From contig NZ_CP159831.1 in NCBI RefSeq assembly GCF_047730075.1, positions 1,488,001-1,552,000 of the forward strand: 64,000 nucleotides of DNA. Direction: 5' to 3'. Below the pieces are notes generated by a model. It did no database searches and was not told the origin of the DNA. It worked only from the letters and a program-made list of their open reading frames with translations. A program made the position numbers and the translations under genes. This DNA is from Njordibacter sp905182035. Lineage in GTDB: Bacteria; Pseudomonadota; Gammaproteobacteria; Pseudomonadales; Balneatricaceae. Below are positions 51,986 to 60,171 of this stretch, one piece after another. The first letter of the stretch is position 1; the number at the start of each line of letters is the position of its first letter.

Positions 51986-52017
51986 AATAACAAAAAGTAT
52001 TATTTTTGTTATTTAAA
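51982..52017. repeat. Perfect 15-bp AT-rich inverted repeat
   Basis: Arms 51982-51996 and 52003-52017 are exact reverse complements with a six-base centre (GTATTA). The element is nearly all A and T except one G-C pair. Confidence 0.85.
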
Positions 52018-52138
52018 TTTCATGAAAAATCCTGCAGAAAAAAGAAAATATAGGAACAAAGGTGGTCGTTCATTTGGTTTACACACCCATAAGTAGAATT
52101 GATGAAATGCTTATTTCATAAGGGTCTCAGGAGGTTTT

Positions 52139-52425
52139 TTAAGGAAAGGTAATGCCATTAGCTAATACATGATCAATTTCGTCTACGTCCGCAATTTCTC
52201 TATTCTTTTTAGCTTGATTTAGTTCAGTTTTTTACATTGCCCACGAGCGTTGTAGTGATTACTGTAGATTGGGAACTTCATCATGTAATTTATTTTATTG
52301 TTAAGCTTTGACATGATGGTAATAGTGCGAATGGTTCTATAATTTCCTCCCCCTTCAGCTGGGTAGGTGCCTATGTACTTTATCTCTCTAAAGTCTGAAG
52401 TAGGCGAGAGGCGCTGTAGGCATCC
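52139..52425 (-). pseudogene. Degenerate minus-strand reading frame
   Basis: A frame running down from about 52425 reads SPTSDFREIKYIGTYPAEGG, then NYRTIRTITIMSKLNNKINY and so on to HYNARGQCKKLN before a stop. One frameshift away, the sequence continues ELNQAKKNREIADVDEIDHV...GITFP to a stop at 52139. No start codon is available. The joined product looks protein-like but no family is recognised. It may be chance. Confidence 0.4.
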
Positions 52426-52564
52426 ACATCAACTCACATTCTGTAGTGTCTAGGGCCCCTCTCCTCCAACATTATGTGATGCTAGAGCTACTCTTGGCTA
52501 GCATGTGTGTGCTGTGTACACTGTAAACTCATCTTGTATTGAAGACCACCAGTGAGGAATTGTT

Positions 52565-52894
52565 ATGAGCCTGCATAAAGTACTTAAAAAAGCTCTTGAA
52601 GAAAACGATAGTGAGACGTTTCTGTCCGTATTTCACGAAGACTATGAGTTTGTTCGCCACCAATCTGGCACCACCATGAACAAGGCTCAATTCAGTGAAA
52701 TGGTTTCAGGGATGCAAACTAACACTGGCTATGAAGAACTTATGCGCCGGTGTATCTATGAAAACGACGACATTTTGGTTGTACACTCAGTGATGAGGTT
52801 TAAGGATGGGTCACGGGAGTCTGTGATTGCGGTTAATATGCTTGAGAATGGACAGGTGATACGTACGGAAAGTGGCGCTTCGCTGATGAATTGA
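52565..52894 (+). CDS. NTF2/SnoaL-like protein, copy A
   Basis: A 109-residue protein with the helix-then-sheet layout of NTF2-like proteins (KVLKKALEENDSETFLSVFHEDYEFVRHQSG...). The C-terminal half (CIYENDDILVVHSVMRFKDGSRESVIAVNMLENGQVIRTESG) is nearly identical to the next gene. Members include small isomerases and scavenging or structural domains; the function here is unknown. GAGGA precedes the ATG. Confidence 0.72.
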   Translation: MSLHKVLKKALEENDSETFLSVFHEDYEFVRHQSGTTMNKAQFSEMVSGMQTNTGYEELMRRCIYENDDILVVHSVMRFKDGSRESVIAVNMLENGQVIRTESGASLMN

Positions 52895-52959
52895 TAGAAA
52901 CATCCAGCACCAGATGTATACTGGCTAATAAGCACTATCGTTAACATAAGGAGTACGTT

Positions 52960-53289
52960 ATGAGCATATTTAAAGGCATAAAGAAAGCTCATGAAGACCA
53001 AGATATGGAGGCGTTGATGTCTTTGCATCATTGTGATTGTGAGTTTATTAGCCATTCAACTGGCGCCAGCGTAAGAAAGGCTGAGTTCATGGAGAGGATG
53101 TCACGCTTTTGGTTAGACCCCAGCTTTGATGAACGTATGCAACGCTGTATTTACGAAAATGACGATATTATGGTGGAACACTCGGTGATGAGGTTTCCCG
53201 ATGGGTCACGGGAGTCTTTGATGGCCGTTAACATGCTAGAGAATGGACAGGTGATACGGCGGGAAACTGGTGCTACGCCGATGAGGTGA
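52960..53289 (+). CDS. NTF2/SnoaL-like protein, copy B
   Basis: A tandem paralogue of the preceding gene with the same length of 109. The N-terminal half has diverged widely (KGIKKAHEDQDMEALMSLHHCDCEFISHSTG), the C-terminal half little (CIYENDDIMVEHSVMRFPDGSRESLMAVNMLENGQVIRRETG). GGAG precedes the ATG. The two intact copies may be co-transcribed (65-base gap). Confidence 0.72.
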   Translation: MSIFKGIKKAHEDQDMEALMSLHHCDCEFISHSTGASVRKAEFMERMSRFWLDPSFDERMQRCIYENDDIMVEHSVMRFPDGSRESLMAVNMLENGQVIRRETGATPMR

Positions 53290-53300
53290 TAGAAAAGATT

Positions 53301-53331
53301 GACCTACGAGACTCTGGAGAACCTCGTGGTC
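53301..53331. repeat. Imperfect hairpin after copy B, homologous to 51340-51370
   Basis: GACC-CGAG pairs with CTCG-GGTC around a 12-base loop. Compared with the other copy, a G-C pair has become A-T on both sides. Downstream, the stretches 53430-53454 and 51476-51500 also match closely. Confidence 0.55.
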
Positions 53332-53458
53332 AAAATAGTAGAGAATTTCAACACTACTGATAAGAGGCTATCAGCTAATGTCATTAGCTAACAATGGGGA
53401 TACCCATAGGTCATAGCTTAACTTAGATAGGTATCAATGATGGTCATGATGTATCAAC

Positions 53459-54130
53459 TTAACGCCTTAACCTAACCAGCCCAGAAGCAAGCCCTACAGC
53501 AGAGGCCACGCCATCAATCACGGGGACATTATGGATTTGCGATAACTGTTTAGCCAGATCTGCCATACCCGCACAGCCAAGCACTACAGCACCCGGTTGT
53601 TCTTCAAGCAAGGAACATGCCATTTCATTAGAGATTTTATCTCTGGCACTGCTACCATCAATTTCCAAGTCCAACACCTCAACTTCACTAGCCCTTACCT
53701 TAAGACAGGCAGACTCTAGCCCATAATCCCTAAGGTTTTCTTCAATCACGGGCACAGATATGGCAAGTGTGGTAACCACAGAAAACTTAGCACCCAGCAG
53801 CATTGCTGCATGAAAGGCAGCCTCCCCTATGCCAATGGTGGGCACACCACTCAGTCTGCGCGCCTCTGCAAGACCCGTATCATCAAAGCAAGCCAAAATG
53901 ATGGCGTCAAAACCATCATCACGCCCTTTAACCACTTCTTCCAACATCCCCGGCAATGCCGAAAGCCCATCTTCTGGTCCTTGGATAGAGGCAGGACCAG
54001 TTTTAGGATTGCGGGCCACAATATCGACATCGGGGGCCGCCACTTGTCGAGCAGCTTCGCCAATCTTATCGGTCATAGATGATGTTGTATTTGGATTAAT
54101 TAACAATATTCTAATATTTTTTTTGTTCAC
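53459..54130 (-). CDS. Asp/Glu/hydantoin racemase-family protein
   Basis: A cofactor-independent racemase of 223 residues with the two catalytic cysteines (DAIILACFDDTGL and AVVLGCAGMADL) and the N-terminal LLINPNTTSSMTDKIGEAA typical of hydantoin and allantoin racemases. The start is GTG within a GTGA overlap with the preceding ATPase stop, so it is translationally coupled to the Liv-type importer. That coupling suggests the importer brings in a chiral amino-acid-like or hydantoin compound. Confidence 0.87.
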   Translation of the reverse strand: MNKKNIRILLINPNTTSSMTDKIGEAARQVAAPDVDIVARNPKTGPASIQGPEDGLSALPGMLEEVVKGRDDGFDAIILACFDDTGLAEARRLSGVPTIGIGEAAFHAAMLLGAKFSVVTTLAISVPVIEENLRDYGLESACLKVRASEVEVLDLEIDGSSARDKISNEMACSLLEEQPGAVVLGCAGMADLAKQLSQIHNVPVIDGVASAVGLASGLVRLRR

Positions 54131-54852
54131 GAAACTTCTCCACCTAAATAGAGAGATTTAATACGATCATCCTCTAGTAAGTCCTTAGACAAACCACTAA
54201 GCGCCACGGAACCTGTGGCCATGGCATAAGCACGATGGGATATACGCAAAGCCATACGTGAATTTTGTTCTACCAGTAGCACCGATACTTTTTCATCACG
54301 GTTTATGTCAACAATTGATTGAGCTATGTTCTGCACCAATCTAGGTGCAATCCCTAATGATGGCTCATCCATTAAAAGTAGCCTAGGTTTTGCCATAAGT
54401 GCACGACCAATAACCAACATCTGCTGCTCACCGCCACTGAGTGTACCTGCACTTTGAGCGTACCTTTCTTTGAGCCTTGGGAAACGGCCCAGGACCATTT
54501 CAAGTGTCTGGGCAATACCGACCTTATCTTTACGACTAAATGCGCCCATCATTAAATTGTCTTTAATTGACATAAAGGGAAATACCCTTCGGCCTTCAGG
54601 TACCATGGCAATGCCCATCTCTACGATCTTATCTGGTTTTATGCCGTCAATGCGCTGACCTAAATACTCAATAGAACCCTCTCTAAGCCCCTGCAAACCT
54701 GTTATAGCTCGTAATATTGAGGACTTACCGGCACCATTGGCTCCAATTAAGGCCACAGTTTCGCCCTCATCTATGTTAATTGACACACCTTTGAGTGCGT
54801 AAACGTGGTCATAGTAGAGTTCAACATTTTCAAATTTTAATAATGCAGTCAT
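54127..54852 (-). CDS. Branched-chain-amino-acid-type ABC ATPase (LivF-like)
   Basis: An ATPase of 241 residues with Walker A GANGAGKSSILRAI, signature LSGGEQQMLVIGRAL and Walker B LLLMDEPSLGI. The sequence around EGRRVFPFMSIKDNLMMGA is typical of LivF. It is the last transporter gene before the racemase and has a 2-base gap from the LivG-like gene. Confidence 0.93.
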   Translation of the reverse strand: MTALLKFENVELYYDHVYALKGVSINIDEGETVALIGANGAGKSSILRAITGLQGLREGSIEYLGQRIDGIKPDKIVEMGIAMVPEGRRVFPFMSIKDNLMMGAFSRKDKVGIAQTLEMVLGRFPRLKERYAQSAGTLSGGEQQMLVIGRALMAKPRLLLMDEPSLGIAPRLVQNIAQSIVDINRDEKVSVLLVEQNSRMALRISHRAYAMATGSVALSGLSKDLLEDDRIKSLYLGGEVS

Positions 54853-54854
54853 TG

Positions 54855-55634
54855 TTAAAGCCCAATTGCATCGTCTTCGCTGCCTAAATAGGCTTCGATG
54901 ACTTGTTCATTTTGCTGTATCTGTTGTGGCGTTCCCTCAGCAATTTTTTCGCCAAAATTAAGCACCACAATACGGTCTGAAATCTTCATTACAGCGGGCA
55001 TGTCGTGTTCCACCAACAATACAGTCACACCACGGTCACGCACACCACTAACGAGTTCTACGGTACGCATGGTTTCATCATGATTCATGCCAGCAAAGGG
55101 TTCATCCAATAGCAGTATTTTAGGATCAGTGGCTAAACCAATGGCAATCCCCAGTGCGCGCAAATGCCCTTGGGGTAAATTACTAGCCAGTTCACCTGAA
55201 ATTTCATCTAGATTAAGAAACTCGAGTATTTCATCGGCTGAGCGCCGAAATTCGACTTCATCTGCATGGGCTTTGCGTGACCCAACATAGAAACCTAAGA
55301 GGTTGGTTTTTGAGCGCAAATGATGGGCAATCACCACATTCTCACGCACGGTCATACTTTTAAAGATGGTGGTCTCTTGAAAGGTACGAACCACGCCTTT
55401 GCGGGCCACAATATGAGGTGCTAGGTTAGAAATACGTTCGCCTTTAAACAGCACTTCTCCAGACGTGGTGCGTAAAAATGATGAAATCATCTTAAAAAGT
55501 GTCGACTTCCCGGCCCCATTTGGGCCAATCACAGAGAGTATTTCTTTTTCTTGTACGCTGAATGAAATATCTTTATTAGCCGTCAATCCACCAAATTTTT
55601 TAGTGACATTGTTGACCTCCAGTAAGGCACTCAT
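54855..55634 (-). CDS. Branched-chain-amino-acid-type ABC ATPase (LivG-like)
   Basis: An ATPase of 259 residues. Walker A is GPNGAGKSTLFKMI and Walker B KILLLDEPFAGM. The signature is changed to LPQGHLRALGIA, where the LSGGQ serine and a glycine are replaced. LivG proteins often carry a variant here. The C-terminal helix (EQVIEAYLGS) is the LivG type. It overlaps the LivM-like stop by four bases. Confidence 0.93.
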   Translation of the reverse strand: MSALLEVNNVTKKFGGLTANKDISFSVQEKEILSVIGPNGAGKSTLFKMISSFLRTTSGEVLFKGERISNLAPHIVARKGVVRTFQETTIFKSMTVRENVVIAHHLRSKTNLLGFYVGSRKAHADEVEFRRSADEILEFLNLDEISGELASNLPQGHLRALGIAIGLATDPKILLLDEPFAGMNHDETMRTVELVSGVRDRGVTVLLVEHDMPAVMKISDRIVVLNFGEKIAEGTPQQIQQNEQVIEAYLGSEDDAIGL

Positions 55635-56611
55635 TTTTTCTCCTTGTTCAATTTGAACAAACGAAGGCTTAACAGACCATTAGGAACCGTTAGCATAAGA
55701 AGAATCAAAATAGACGAATAAATTAGCAATTGAAACTTACCCGTTTGAAACAGTAAGTCCCAGCCAAAATAAATGACGACTGTGCCTAGCATGGGGCCAA
55801 AAACATAGCCCAGCCCACCAACAAACACATTAAGCATAAAGTTAATAGAATCTGCCACCTGAAAGCTAGTGGGATAAATAGACTGCGAAATGGCTACAAA
55901 AATCGAGCCGCCAACACCCCCAAGAAACGATGAAATAGCATAAGCGGTAATACGTAAGGTGGTAATGTTAACGCCAATGGATGAGGCCAATTCTTCGTTT
56001 TGCTGCAGGGATCTACACAAGTGTCCCATGCGAGAATTAACCAAGCGATACATGCCCGCAAAGCAGATAACCATAAGCGTCGCCGCTAGGTAATAGAATG
56101 CCAGCTTCACATTTTCTAAGGTGGAAAAATCTGGAATAATGGTCAACCCAAAAATAGACAATTCACCTGGTAACGGTATTGATACAATACCCTTTGCACC
56201 GTTGGTTATGGGTAACGCCAATGCCGTCAACTTGGCAACCTCAGTCAACACAAGGGTAATCATGGCAAAATAGACGCCCTTTAAGCGCAATATTGGCAAA
56301 CCAATCAGCACACTTAAAACAGCACAAAATAGGCCTGCTAACGGGATCGTTAGCCAGAAAGAAACCTCATACTGGGTAACCAATACTGCAGACAGATAAC
56401 CACCAGCAAGGGCGTATGCACCTTGCCCAATATTAATGCGGCCAATATAAAATGTTAGCCAAACACCTGCACTAGCAATTGAAAGCAAAGCAACAGAAGT
56501 GAGGGTGTAGTAAAAGTCCCACCGACCTGACACCTCAATAAGCCAAGGCACGACCACAAAAACACTAATGAAAAAGATCACAACTGCTAAGAATCTTGAT
56601 GTTAGTAACAT
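55631..56611 (-). CDS. Branched-chain-amino-acid-type ABC permease (LivM-like)
   Basis: An inner-membrane permease of 326 residues with about nine helices. Family segments are IGRINIGQGAYALAGGYLSAVL, GLPILRLKGVYFAMITLVLTEV and the late EAA-like region ASSIGVNITTLRITAYAISSFLGGVGGS. It is packed between the LivH- and LivG-like genes. Confidence 0.92.
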   Translation of the reverse strand: MLLTSRFLAVVIFFISVFVVVPWLIEVSGRWDFYYTLTSVALLSIASAGVWLTFYIGRINIGQGAYALAGGYLSAVLVTQYEVSFWLTIPLAGLFCAVLSVLIGLPILRLKGVYFAMITLVLTEVAKLTALALPITNGAKGIVSIPLPGELSIFGLTIIPDFSTLENVKLAFYYLAATLMVICFAGMYRLVNSRMGHLCRSLQQNEELASSIGVNITTLRITAYAISSFLGGVGGSIFVAISQSIYPTSFQVADSINFMLNVFVGGLGYVFGPMLGTVVIYFGWDLLFQTGKFQLLIYSSILILLMLTVPNGLLSLRLFKLNKEKK

Positions 56612-56615
56612 TGCT

Positions 56616-57485
56616 CTAACCCCATGGTTTACCCATCAAACCTTGCGGCCGGATAGACAGAAAAATCATCAAAGAGACAAAAATTACCAGATAAGTCAGG
56701 TCACCATAAGCAACTAATACTGTCAGGCCAATGGATTCAAGCATACCCAAAATAAAGCCGCCCGCAATTGCTCCTGAAATGACGCCTGCCCCACCAATCA
56801 TCACCATCATAAATGCCTTAATCGAAACCGGCCCACCAATGCCCGAGTTAACCCCAACAATAGACACTAGCAATCCACCCGCAACGCCTGCCAGCATTGC
56901 ACCTAGGGCAAAGCCAACCATTGAATAGCGGTCAACATTAACCCCCATTAGTTGTGCCGCAATTCTGTCCTGAGCTAACGCCCGCATCGCCCGACCAGGC
57001 TTTGAATACTGCATGAAAAGTATAAATGCAACAATACTTGAGCCCGCTAGAGCAGCAATCAATATTCTGTCATAGGGCATGATGACAACAAAATCTAAGT
57101 TCATCACACCATCCAATATTTTGGGGACCCCACGCTGTTTTTCACCAAACAGTAATAGGATAATAGCGTCTAAAAAGAATGCGATCGCCGCAGCGAGTAA
57201 CATCGTGCTTTCTTCCCGCACCGATTTTCGTATGACGGGTCTAAATAGAAATTTTTCAATCACCGCGCCAACCAAACCTAGGGTAACTCCCGAGGCAACG
57301 ATCGCGACAAAGAATGGCAAGCCTAATTTGCCATAAATAATATAGGTGATAAAACCTCCCACAACGTACAACTGCCCGTGGGCAAAATTGAGTACATTCA
57401 TGAGAGCGAAGACCAGGGTTAACCCTAGAGCAATTAACGCGTATTGCATCCCAAGATACAGCCCATTAACAAGAACCTGTTCCAT
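56616..57485 (-). CDS. Branched-chain-amino-acid-type ABC permease (LivH-like)
   Basis: A permease of about 289 residues. It has MEQVLVNGLYLGMQYALIALGLTLVFALMNVLNFAHGQLYVVGGF at the start, typical of LivH, and RALAQDRIAAQLMGVNVDRYSMVGFALGAMLAGVAG as the cytoplasmic loop. ATG 57485 is preferred because the longer GTG start (57506) sits in a hairpin. Confidence 0.92.
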   Translation of the reverse strand: MEQVLVNGLYLGMQYALIALGLTLVFALMNVLNFAHGQLYVVGGFITYIIYGKLGLPFFVAIVASGVTLGLVGAVIEKFLFRPVIRKSVREESTMLLAAAIAFFLDAIILLLFGEKQRGVPKILDGVMNLDFVVIMPYDRILIAALAGSSIVAFILFMQYSKPGRAMRALAQDRIAAQLMGVNVDRYSMVGFALGAMLAGVAGGLLVSIVGVNSGIGGPVSIKAFMMVMIGGAGVISGAIAGGFILGMLESIGLTVLVAYGDLTYLVIFVSLMIFLSIRPQGLMGKPWG

Positions 57486-57505
57486 AACAATATTTTCGCT
57501 AGACA

Positions 57506-57524
57506 CCCAGGGCTGAGCCCTGGG
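57506..57524 (-). repeat. Hairpin between the binding-protein and LivH-like genes
   Basis: A perfect 8-bp stem (CCCAGGGC/GCCCTGGG) with a three-base loop and no T-run. It may stabilise the upstream mRNA end or partly block read-through, giving more binding protein than permease. Confidence 0.7.
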
Positions 57525-57551
57525 ATAGGATATTAATTCAATGGATCGAAG

Positions 57552-58745
57552 TTAATCTACTTCGGCAATGAATAAGGTTTCAAACTTGCCTTCATTGTAA
57601 ACGTTAACAACGAGAGGTATTGATAACTGACGGCGTTGGCCAAAAGAAGACATGCCAACATACCTAAGCACTTGATCACCCTTGAGATATTGATTGGGTG
57701 CGCTGAAGGTATCCATGGTTTTCTTAAACTCATCAACATTGTTGATTGCAGCCGGATTGGCTTTGAGTGTCTCTACAATATATTCAAGAGCATAAACCTT
57801 GGTATTGGACTCATCATTATACTCCCCAAACATTTCTGTGTAACGAGCGATAAAGGCCTCCATATTTTTGGTGCGAATGGTAGGCGTTGAAGCACCACCT
57901 ACAGAAATAAAGCCATTAGCAAGACTACCAGCGCCTTCTTGCAACACTTGTGCATCCTGACCTGTCTCTGTTGAGATCAAACCCTGAAAGCCCAATTCTC
58001 GTGCCGAGCGAATAATTTGCGGCGCATTGGCTGGGGCAACTCCTGACAACACCAAAAGATCAGGCTGAAGCTTCACTATGGGGATAATAACGGGCGCGAA
58101 GTCTGTTGTATCGACCTGATAAGTCACGGTTTTTGAAATCACTTTTAACCCAAGTGCTTCGGCAGCAGCAACACCACTTTCTCGCTGTGTCAAGGGATCA
58201 GATTCGTTAGCAGCAATAAATGCCACGGTATTAACGCCTCTGTTATCTTTTAAGAATTTGTATATTGCAGGCCCAGACTGATAGTTCGCCACCATACCCA
58301 GTACCGCGTTCGAGGCCGGCTTTTGATAAAGTGATTTTGGGAATGCATATGGAAAATAGATAATGCCATTTTGTTCAGCCACAGGACGAACAGCTGCCGC
58401 ACCATCATCAACATTGGGGCCGACTACATAATGGATATTCTCTTGTGCCATTTTTTCCATGCCCGCAATAGCCCGTTTAGGGTCTTTTTGGTCATCAAAT
58501 GAAACAATTTCAATGTCGTAGGTTGTGCTACCAATTTTGACACCACCGTTATCATTAATGATAGCAGCACCTGCTTCCATGGAACGCTGGTTGGAAATGC
58601 CCCACGACGCTGCAGGGCCGCTGGTCACGCCAACAAAACCAATTTTAAGCACCGTATTAGCCGCCAAGGTAGTAGGTGAATTGACACCTGTCAAAGCCAA
58701 GGCCGCTGTCATTAGCGAGGCCTTTAAGAACGTTATTCTTTTCAT
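57552..58745 (-). CDS. Periplasmic amino-acid-type substrate-binding protein (LivK-like)
   Basis: A 397-residue secreted receptor with a clear signal peptide (ITFLKASLMTAALALTGVNSPTTLAANT). The mature start VLKIGFVGVTSGPAASWGISNQRSMEAGAAIIN and NYVVGPNVDDGAAAVRPVAEQNGIIYFPYAF-like segments match the peripla_BP_6 family. The ligand is unknown; the coupled racemase hints at a hydantoin or amino-acid-like compound. Confidence 0.9.
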   Translation of the reverse strand: MKRITFLKASLMTAALALTGVNSPTTLAANTVLKIGFVGVTSGPAASWGISNQRSMEAGAAIINDNGGVKIGSTTYDIEIVSFDDQKDPKRAIAGMEKMAQENIHYVVGPNVDDGAAAVRPVAEQNGIIYFPYAFPKSLYQKPASNAVLGMVANYQSGPAIYKFLKDNRGVNTVAFIAANESDPLTQRESGVAAAEALGLKVISKTVTYQVDTTDFAPVIIPIVKLQPDLLVLSGVAPANAPQIIRSARELGFQGLISTETGQDAQVLQEGAGSLANGFISVGGASTPTIRTKNMEAFIARYTEMFGEYNDESNTKVYALEYIVETLKANPAAINNVDEFKKTMDTFSAPNQYLKGDQVLRYVGMSSFGQRRQLSIPLVVNVYNEGKFETLFIAEVD

Positions 58746-58857
58746 TATATGCTCCTGATATTTTCAAAATCCTTAAGCACCTAATGCGCCCAAGAGAGTC
58801 AAATGCAAATACTGATCAGCACCAACTTTAACTCACATTACAATCGTTAACAATTAT

Positions 58858-58863
58858 TGTCAA
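58858..58863 (-). promoter_or_regulatory. Candidate -35 hexamer of the LivK-like operon
   Basis: A perfect TTGACA on the minus strand, directly beside the 58866-58899 dyad. No good -10 is evident at standard spacing, so the site is tentative. Confidence 0.35.
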
Positions 58864-58865
58864 AT

Positions 58866-58899
58866 TGTTAATAATTATTACTGATAATAATTATTAACA
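58866..58899. promoter_or_regulatory. Perfect 15-bp dyad in the LivK/GntR divergent region
   Basis: Arms 58866-58880 and 58885-58899 are exact reverse complements with a CTGA centre. The location between the transporter operon and the divergent GntR gene suggests an operator for that regulator. Confidence 0.6.
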
Positions 58900-59005
58900 T
58901 GTATTTATAACAATATAAACGTCTGTCATGTATAATGGTGTTGGTTAAAGTAACAATGTGTTCATTTATGATCAAAGTATTTTCCTGCAAACTTGGGAGG
59001 CTAAA

Positions 59006-59716
59006 TTGACTCAACCGACCGCTATGAGTGGTGATGCTTATACCTCGAGCCCTGAAGAGCAAATCGTTGTAGACAGTATTTATACGGCTATTATGGAACA
59101 GCGTATAGCGCCAAAAACCAAACTCAGCGAAGCAAAGCTATGCGAAGTTTTTGGTGTTGGGCGCATGCGAGTGAGGCGTGCGCTGTTATTGTTGGCGAGC
59201 CAAGGCATTGTTGACCTAGAATCTAATAGAGGCGCCTTCATTGCCTGTCCCAGCCCTAAAGAAGCCAACGATGTTTTTACATCACGCATGCTCATAGAAC
59301 CACAACTAGTTCATGGACTCTGCATTGCAACCCAGAGCCCTGATGTTAGTGAGCTTGAAGAGCACATTGAGCTAGAGCACGCAGCCCGGACAGACTCAGA
59401 TCGCTCTCACATTATTCGGCTCTCTGGTGAGTTTCATGTCAAGCTAGCAAGTATTAGTGAAAATTCGGTTCTCATTAGAATTATTCGTGAATTAGTCACA
59501 AGGACCTCACTGATCGTCGGTCTGTTTGGCGATAGTGGACATTCCAGTTGCCCCGATGGTGATCATGCAAGCATTCTAGCGGCTATTAAGAAGGGCGAAC
59601 CAAGTGTGGCTGAAAAACTAGTATTTGAACACCTGCAACATATTCACTCGGGCTTAGACCTTTCTAGATCCAAACCCCAAAGACCTGATCTAGCTAAAGT
59701 ATTTGGCATGGAGTAA
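59006..59716 (+). CDS. GntR-family regulator with FCD effector domain
   Basis: A winged HTH (VVDSIYTAIMEQRIAPKTKLSEAKLCEVFGVGRMRVRRALLLLASQGIVDLESNRGAFI) is followed by an all-helical FCD domain with metal-type His positions (EFHVKLASIS and DGDHASILAAI). The TTG at 59006 was chosen because GGGAGG lies five bases upstream; ATG 58958 gives a longer protein. It is divergent from the LivK-like operon, so it likely represses or activates it in response to its substrate. Confidence 0.88.
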   Translation: MTQPTAMSGDAYTSSPEEQIVVDSIYTAIMEQRIAPKTKLSEAKLCEVFGVGRMRVRRALLLLASQGIVDLESNRGAFIACPSPKEANDVFTSRMLIEPQLVHGLCIATQSPDVSELEEHIELEHAARTDSDRSHIIRLSGEFHVKLASISENSVLIRIIRELVTRTSLIVGLFGDSGHSSCPDGDHASILAAIKKGEPSVAEKLVFEHLQHIHSGLDLSRSKPQRPDLAKVFGME

Positions 59717-59802
59717 GCCTGCAGATAGCCCTTTGTTCAATAGATAATCTCTAAACTTAGCGCCATCTGTAGAGGTGTTATTAAAAGAAGTTTGAAGCTT
59801 TT

Positions 59803-60069
59803 TCAGTGAATAGAAGCCAGTTGATTAACCCGTAAGGTCATCCAGTATTCATCTAGCTGAAAAGATAATACTGAAGCAGCTCTTAGAGCAATCTTACGTG
59901 TTCTAGTTTTCAAGCTGAAAGGAATTGAGTATGACTTGTAATGACTTCTTACATCCATAGGAACACGTCTCTGAAAGTAGTAAATACCGTTGCGAGTAAT
60001 CAAATAGTCGCTTGAAATGTATGTAAGAATGAAGTGCACCTCACCAGTAAATTGGCCATGGAACACCAT
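59803..60069 (-). pseudogene. Remnant of a tyrosine-type phage/island integrase (N-terminal part)
   Basis: Eighty-eight codons match the N-terminal arm-binding part of tyrosine recombinases (SSDYLITRNGIYYFQRRVPMDVRSHYKSYSIPFSLKTRTRKIALRAASVLSFQLDEYW). The catalytic domain with the R-H-R-Y residues is absent downstream, so it cannot recombine. Its location next to tRNA-Leu is typical for an island integrase. Confidence 0.65.
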
Positions 60070-60171
60070 AGGTGAATCACGGTCAGTGAATGAAAGGCTT
60101 ACAATTCAATACTTTAAGTGTGCACAATAAGTGCTGGAAGGTGACATCTACTATGTTAGCAATGTCTAAAA

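Larger units (their letters stand above)
51887..52564. other. 678-bp region without an intact gene
   Basis: Holds a possible terminator (51957-51985), a 15-bp inverted repeat (51982-52017) and a broken minus-strand coding frame (52139-52425), each listed separately. The rest shows no structure. Confidence 0.5.

Noticed and set aside
51340..53331. Integron cassette attC sites after the small NTF2-like genes
   Set aside because: The repeats lack the attC core ends (GTTRRRY and its complement) and the genes are in-line paralogues, not unrelated cassettes.
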